Below the pieces are notes generated by a model. That model saw only the letters and a list, made by a program, of their open reading frames with translations, searched no databases and had not been told where the DNA came from. Below, piece after piece: positions 7,159 through 8,747 of a stretch of DNA of 8,747 nt. Made by a program: the position numbers and the translations under genes. How positions within the stretch are numbered: position 1 is the first letter of the stretch; every line of letters starts with the position of its first letter. The DNA lies in assembly GCA_031270425.1 (NCBI GenBank), contig JAISXQ010000136.1, forward strand, positions 1-8,747, in the 5' to 3' direction. Origin of the DNA: Prevotellaceae bacterium. GTDB taxonomy: Bacteria; Bacteroidota; Bacteroidia; Bacteroidales; Paludibacteraceae.

Positions 7159-7183
7159 ATTTTTCAATAACAGGATAATTTTG
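7150..7183 (+). promoter_or_regulatory. Candidate promoter of the kinase-like gene
   Basis: TAATTTTG at 7176-7183 is an exact TAnnTTTG box, with TTTG at 7150-7153 22 bp upstream. Transcription would start near 7190, about 70 nt before the ATG at 7262. The -33 element falls within the first codons of the divergent PAP2 gene. No exact box is visible on the other strand for PAP2. Confidence 0.45.
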
Positions 7184-7261
7184 ACGGTACAAATAACGCA
7201 AGAATTTACATCATTTGCAAATACGACGGCATTCAGATACAAAATTTTCATTACTTAACGA

Positions 7262-7804
7262 ATGATTAAAGTAGCATTAACCGGACCGGAGTCCACCGGA
7301 AAAACCGAGCTGGCGCAAGCGCTGGCAGAATATTATGATTCGTTGTGGGTTCCAGAGTATGCGCGCGGGTACGTTGAAAATCTCAATCGACCTTATACTT
7401 ATGAAGATATTTGCCGGATAGCGGAAAAACAAATAGAACAGGAAAAATACTTCGTATCGCATCTGTTTCCTGATAAAAAATATGTTTTTTTCGATACCGA
7501 ACTGATTATTACTAAGGTATGGTTTGAACATGTTTACAAACAGGCGCCTGATTTTCTGATGCGGCAACTTAACTCCGGTTTTTTCGACTATTATTTGCTT
7601 TGTTCGCCCGACCTGCCCTGGGAACCCGACAGCGTCAGGGAACACGGAAACGACCGGATCTTTTTTTTCGACTGGTACCGGCAGGAAATAGAACGTTTGA
7701 AAAAGCCATACGGAATCGTAAGCGGCTTCGGGAACGAACGGCTGCAATGCGCTGTCAGTCTTTTAGAACCAAGAGCCAAGAGCCAAGAGCCAAGAATCAA
7801 CTAA
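7262..7804 (+). CDS. NadR-kinase-like P-loop ATP-binding protein (AAA_28 type)
   Basis: Resembles the ribosylnicotinamide kinase half of NadR, which phosphorylates nicotinamide riboside to NMN in NAD salvage. The 180-residue protein has a Walker A motif GPESTGKT (8-15), the family signature VPEYARGYVE (30-39), a Walker B-like YVFFDTELI (74-82) and YLLCSPDLPWEPDSVREHG (111-129), typical of these small kinases. The N-terminal adenylyltransferase and HTH domains of full NadR are absent, as in many Bacteroidetes proteins annotated only as ATP-binding protein. No PnuC-type transporter is in the window to confirm the role. Residues 170-180 (PRAKSQEPRIN) are encoded entirely by a tandem repeat array, so the native domain probably ends near Leu168. 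cysE follows 24 bp after the stop, suggesting co-transcription without an evident functional link. Confidence 0.75.
   Translation: MIKVALTGPESTGKTELAQALAEYYDSLWVPEYARGYVENLNRPYTYEDICRIAEKQIEQEKYFVSHLFPDKKYVFFDTELIITKVWFEHVYKQAPDFLMRQLNSGFFDYYLLCSPDLPWEPDSVREHGNDRIFFFDWYRQEIERLKKPYGIVSGFGNERLQCAVSLLEPRAKSQEPRIN
7769..7796. repeat. Heptamer tandem array CCAAGAG x4
   Basis: CCAAGAG occurs three times, at 7769, 7776 and 7783, followed by CCAAGAA at 7790-7796. It begins exactly at codon 170 of the kinase-like gene and encodes its C-terminal tail. A unit of 7 is not a multiple of three, so gain or loss of one unit shifts the reading frame. Confidence 0.85.
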
Positions 7805-7825
7805 TCAACCAATTAACGAATCAAC
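7794..7825. repeat. Octamer tandem array NAATCAAC x4
   Basis: The units are GAATCAAC (7794-7801), TAATCAAC (7802-7809), CAATTAAC (7810-7817) and GAATCAAC (7818-7825). The array overlaps the end of the heptamer array by three bases, contains the TAA stop of the kinase-like gene (7802-7804), and fills the spacer up to 3 bp before the cysE ATG. Confidence 0.85.
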
Positions 7826-7828
7826 AAA

Positions 7829-8713
7829 ATGAAAACAGGACTTTCCGAAACCATAGAACGGCTGTCGCAAGCCGATGATTCAACGGATTTTTTTTATAAA
7901 TACGACAATAAAGAAGCAATGCCTTCCGTAGATATTCTGAAAGAAATAATATCTCTGGCACGCTCCATTTTATTCCCCGGTTACTTTGGAAATTCCAATG
8001 TAAACGGCGATACCTTGATTTACCATATCGGTTTAAACATCGAAAAATTGCTGACCTTGCTTACCGGACAAATTAAGGCGGGACTTTGTTTTGAACAATT
8101 CGACAAAAAATCCGGCAGGGAAGATTTGTGTAAAACGGCAAAGGAAAAAGCAATTGCCCTGTTAAAACTGCTTCCCGATATTAAGGAGCAGCTGCATACC
8201 GATGTGATAGCCGCTTACAACGGCGACCCTGCGGCTAAAAGTCCGGGTGAAATTATTTTTTGCTATCCGGGCGTTCGCGCTATCAGCAGTTACCGTTTCG
8301 CCAATGCGCTACTGCGTCTGGGCGTGCCTTTAATTCCGCGTATTATCTCGGAAATGGCTCATTCCGAAACAGGAATCGACATACATCCGGGAGCTACTAT
8401 CGGGAATTACTTTACCATCGACCACGGTACAGGCGTCGTTATTGGCGAAACTACCGTTATCGGCAACAACGTCAAGATATATCAAGGAGTTACGCTCGGA
8501 GCAAAGAGTTTTCCGCTCGACAAGGACGGTAATCCGATAAAAGGCGTCGACCGCCATCCTAAAATAGGAAATAACGTAATTATTTATTCCAATTCTACTG
8601 TTCTCGGGAACATTAAAGTCGGCGACGGCGCTATTATCGGCGGTAATATCTGGGTTGATGTGGAAGTACCCGCAGGGGCGAGGCTCATACAACAGGAAAA
8701 ACGGAGCGAATAA
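7829..8713 (+). CDS. cysE: Serine O-acetyltransferase
   Basis: Transfers acetyl from acetyl-CoA to L-serine, giving O-acetylserine for cysteine synthesis in the cytoplasm. The 294-residue protein has a helical N-terminal region (to about 165), longer than in the short Bacillus-type enzyme, then a left-handed beta-helix of hexapeptide repeats (about 182-285). Catalytic and substrate residues equivalent to E. coli Asp92, Asp143, Asp157, His158 and His193 are seen at Asp133 (NGDPAA), Asp184 (GIDIHPG), Asp198-His199 (DHGTGVVIGE) and His243 (DRHPKI). An insertion of about nine residues between the two histidines (SFPLDKDGNPIKG) is common in EpsC/CysE proteins of this type. The C-terminus RLIQQEKRSE lacks the isoleucine end with which E. 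coli CysE binds CysK, so complex formation cannot be assumed. The start codon follows the octamer repeat array directly and has no Shine-Dalgarno sequence. Confidence 0.92.
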   Translation: MKTGLSETIERLSQADDSTDFFYKYDNKEAMPSVDILKEIISLARSILFPGYFGNSNVNGDTLIYHIGLNIEKLLTLLTGQIKAGLCFEQFDKKSGREDLCKTAKEKAIALLKLLPDIKEQLHTDVIAAYNGDPAAKSPGEIIFCYPGVRAISSYRFANALLRLGVPLIPRIISEMAHSETGIDIHPGATIGNYFTIDHGTGVVIGETTVIGNNVKIYQGVTLGAKSFPLDKDGNPIKGVDRHPKIGNNVIIYSNSTVLGNIKVGDGAIIGGNIWVDVEVPAGARLIQQEKRSE

Positions 8714-8738
8714 TACCGCTTACTCGTAACTATTTTGC

Positions 8739-8746
8739 TACTTTTG
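8739..8746 (+). promoter_or_regulatory. Possible -7 box at the right edge
   Basis: TACTTTTG matches TAnnTTTG 26 bp after the cysE stop. No clear -33 element lies at the usual distance (the sequence near 8719 is CGCTTACTCG). If real, it would serve a separate gene to the right of the window. Confidence 0.3.
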
Positions 8747-8747
8747 C

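Noticed and set aside
7159..7251. Upstream start of the PAP2 protein at 7251
   Set aside because: It would bury the signal-peptide-like segment 31 residues inside the protein; the ATG at 7158 gives a normal secreted N-terminus.

Overview
The window looks like a chromosomal segment from a member of the Bacteroidetes, most likely order Bacteroidales. Three things point there. The protein families fit: a PUR-alpha-like DUF3276 protein, a 765-residue malic enzyme fused to a phosphotransacetylase-like domain, and a short fold-III arginine decarboxylase of the type found in Flavobacteriia and Bacteroidia. Several genes are preceded by TAnnTTTG boxes, the -7 element of Bacteroidetes promoters. Shine-Dalgarno sequences are absent and start contexts are A-rich. 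No species can be named from sequence alone.

Layout. Positions 1-112 are non-coding and hold an imperfect inverted repeat that probably belongs to the end of an upstream gene. Genes in order are: a THUMP-domain rRNA methyltransferase (185-1345, +); a 153-bp palindromic insertion with 13-bp flanking direct repeats (1371-1523); maeB (1660-3957, +); a leader with a 15-bp-stem palindrome (4141-4182); an arginine decarboxylase-type PLP enzyme (4219-5610, +) closed by a very strong terminator (5642-5699); a PUR-like nucleic-acid-binding protein (5854-6243, +); a second, larger palindromic insertion (6247-6486) flanked by 28-bp direct repeats that copy the end of the preceding gene; a PAP2-family phosphatase (6523-7158, -); a NadR-kinase-like P-loop protein (7262-7804, +); and serine O-acetyltransferase cysE (7829-8713, +).

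The genes are mostly housekeeping and single-gene units: rRNA modification, C4/C3 carbon flux and NADPH, polyamine synthesis, NAD-related salvage and cysteine synthesis. Only the kinase-like gene and cysE are close enough (24 bp) to suggest co-transcription. They are joined by a heptamer array running directly into an octamer array.

The unexplained signal is in the intergenic DNA. Two palindromic elements share a terminus (AGTACATGACAAAAAA, then AAAAACC). Both carry arms built from short CACAATAG or CACATAG repeats, and both are flanked by exact direct repeats of very different length (13 and 28 bp). The second encloses a well-formed three-way-junction fold. They look like a family of small non-autonomous mobile hairpin elements with an insertion mechanism that does not give fixed-length target duplications. 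No complete system with its own protein machinery is present in the window.
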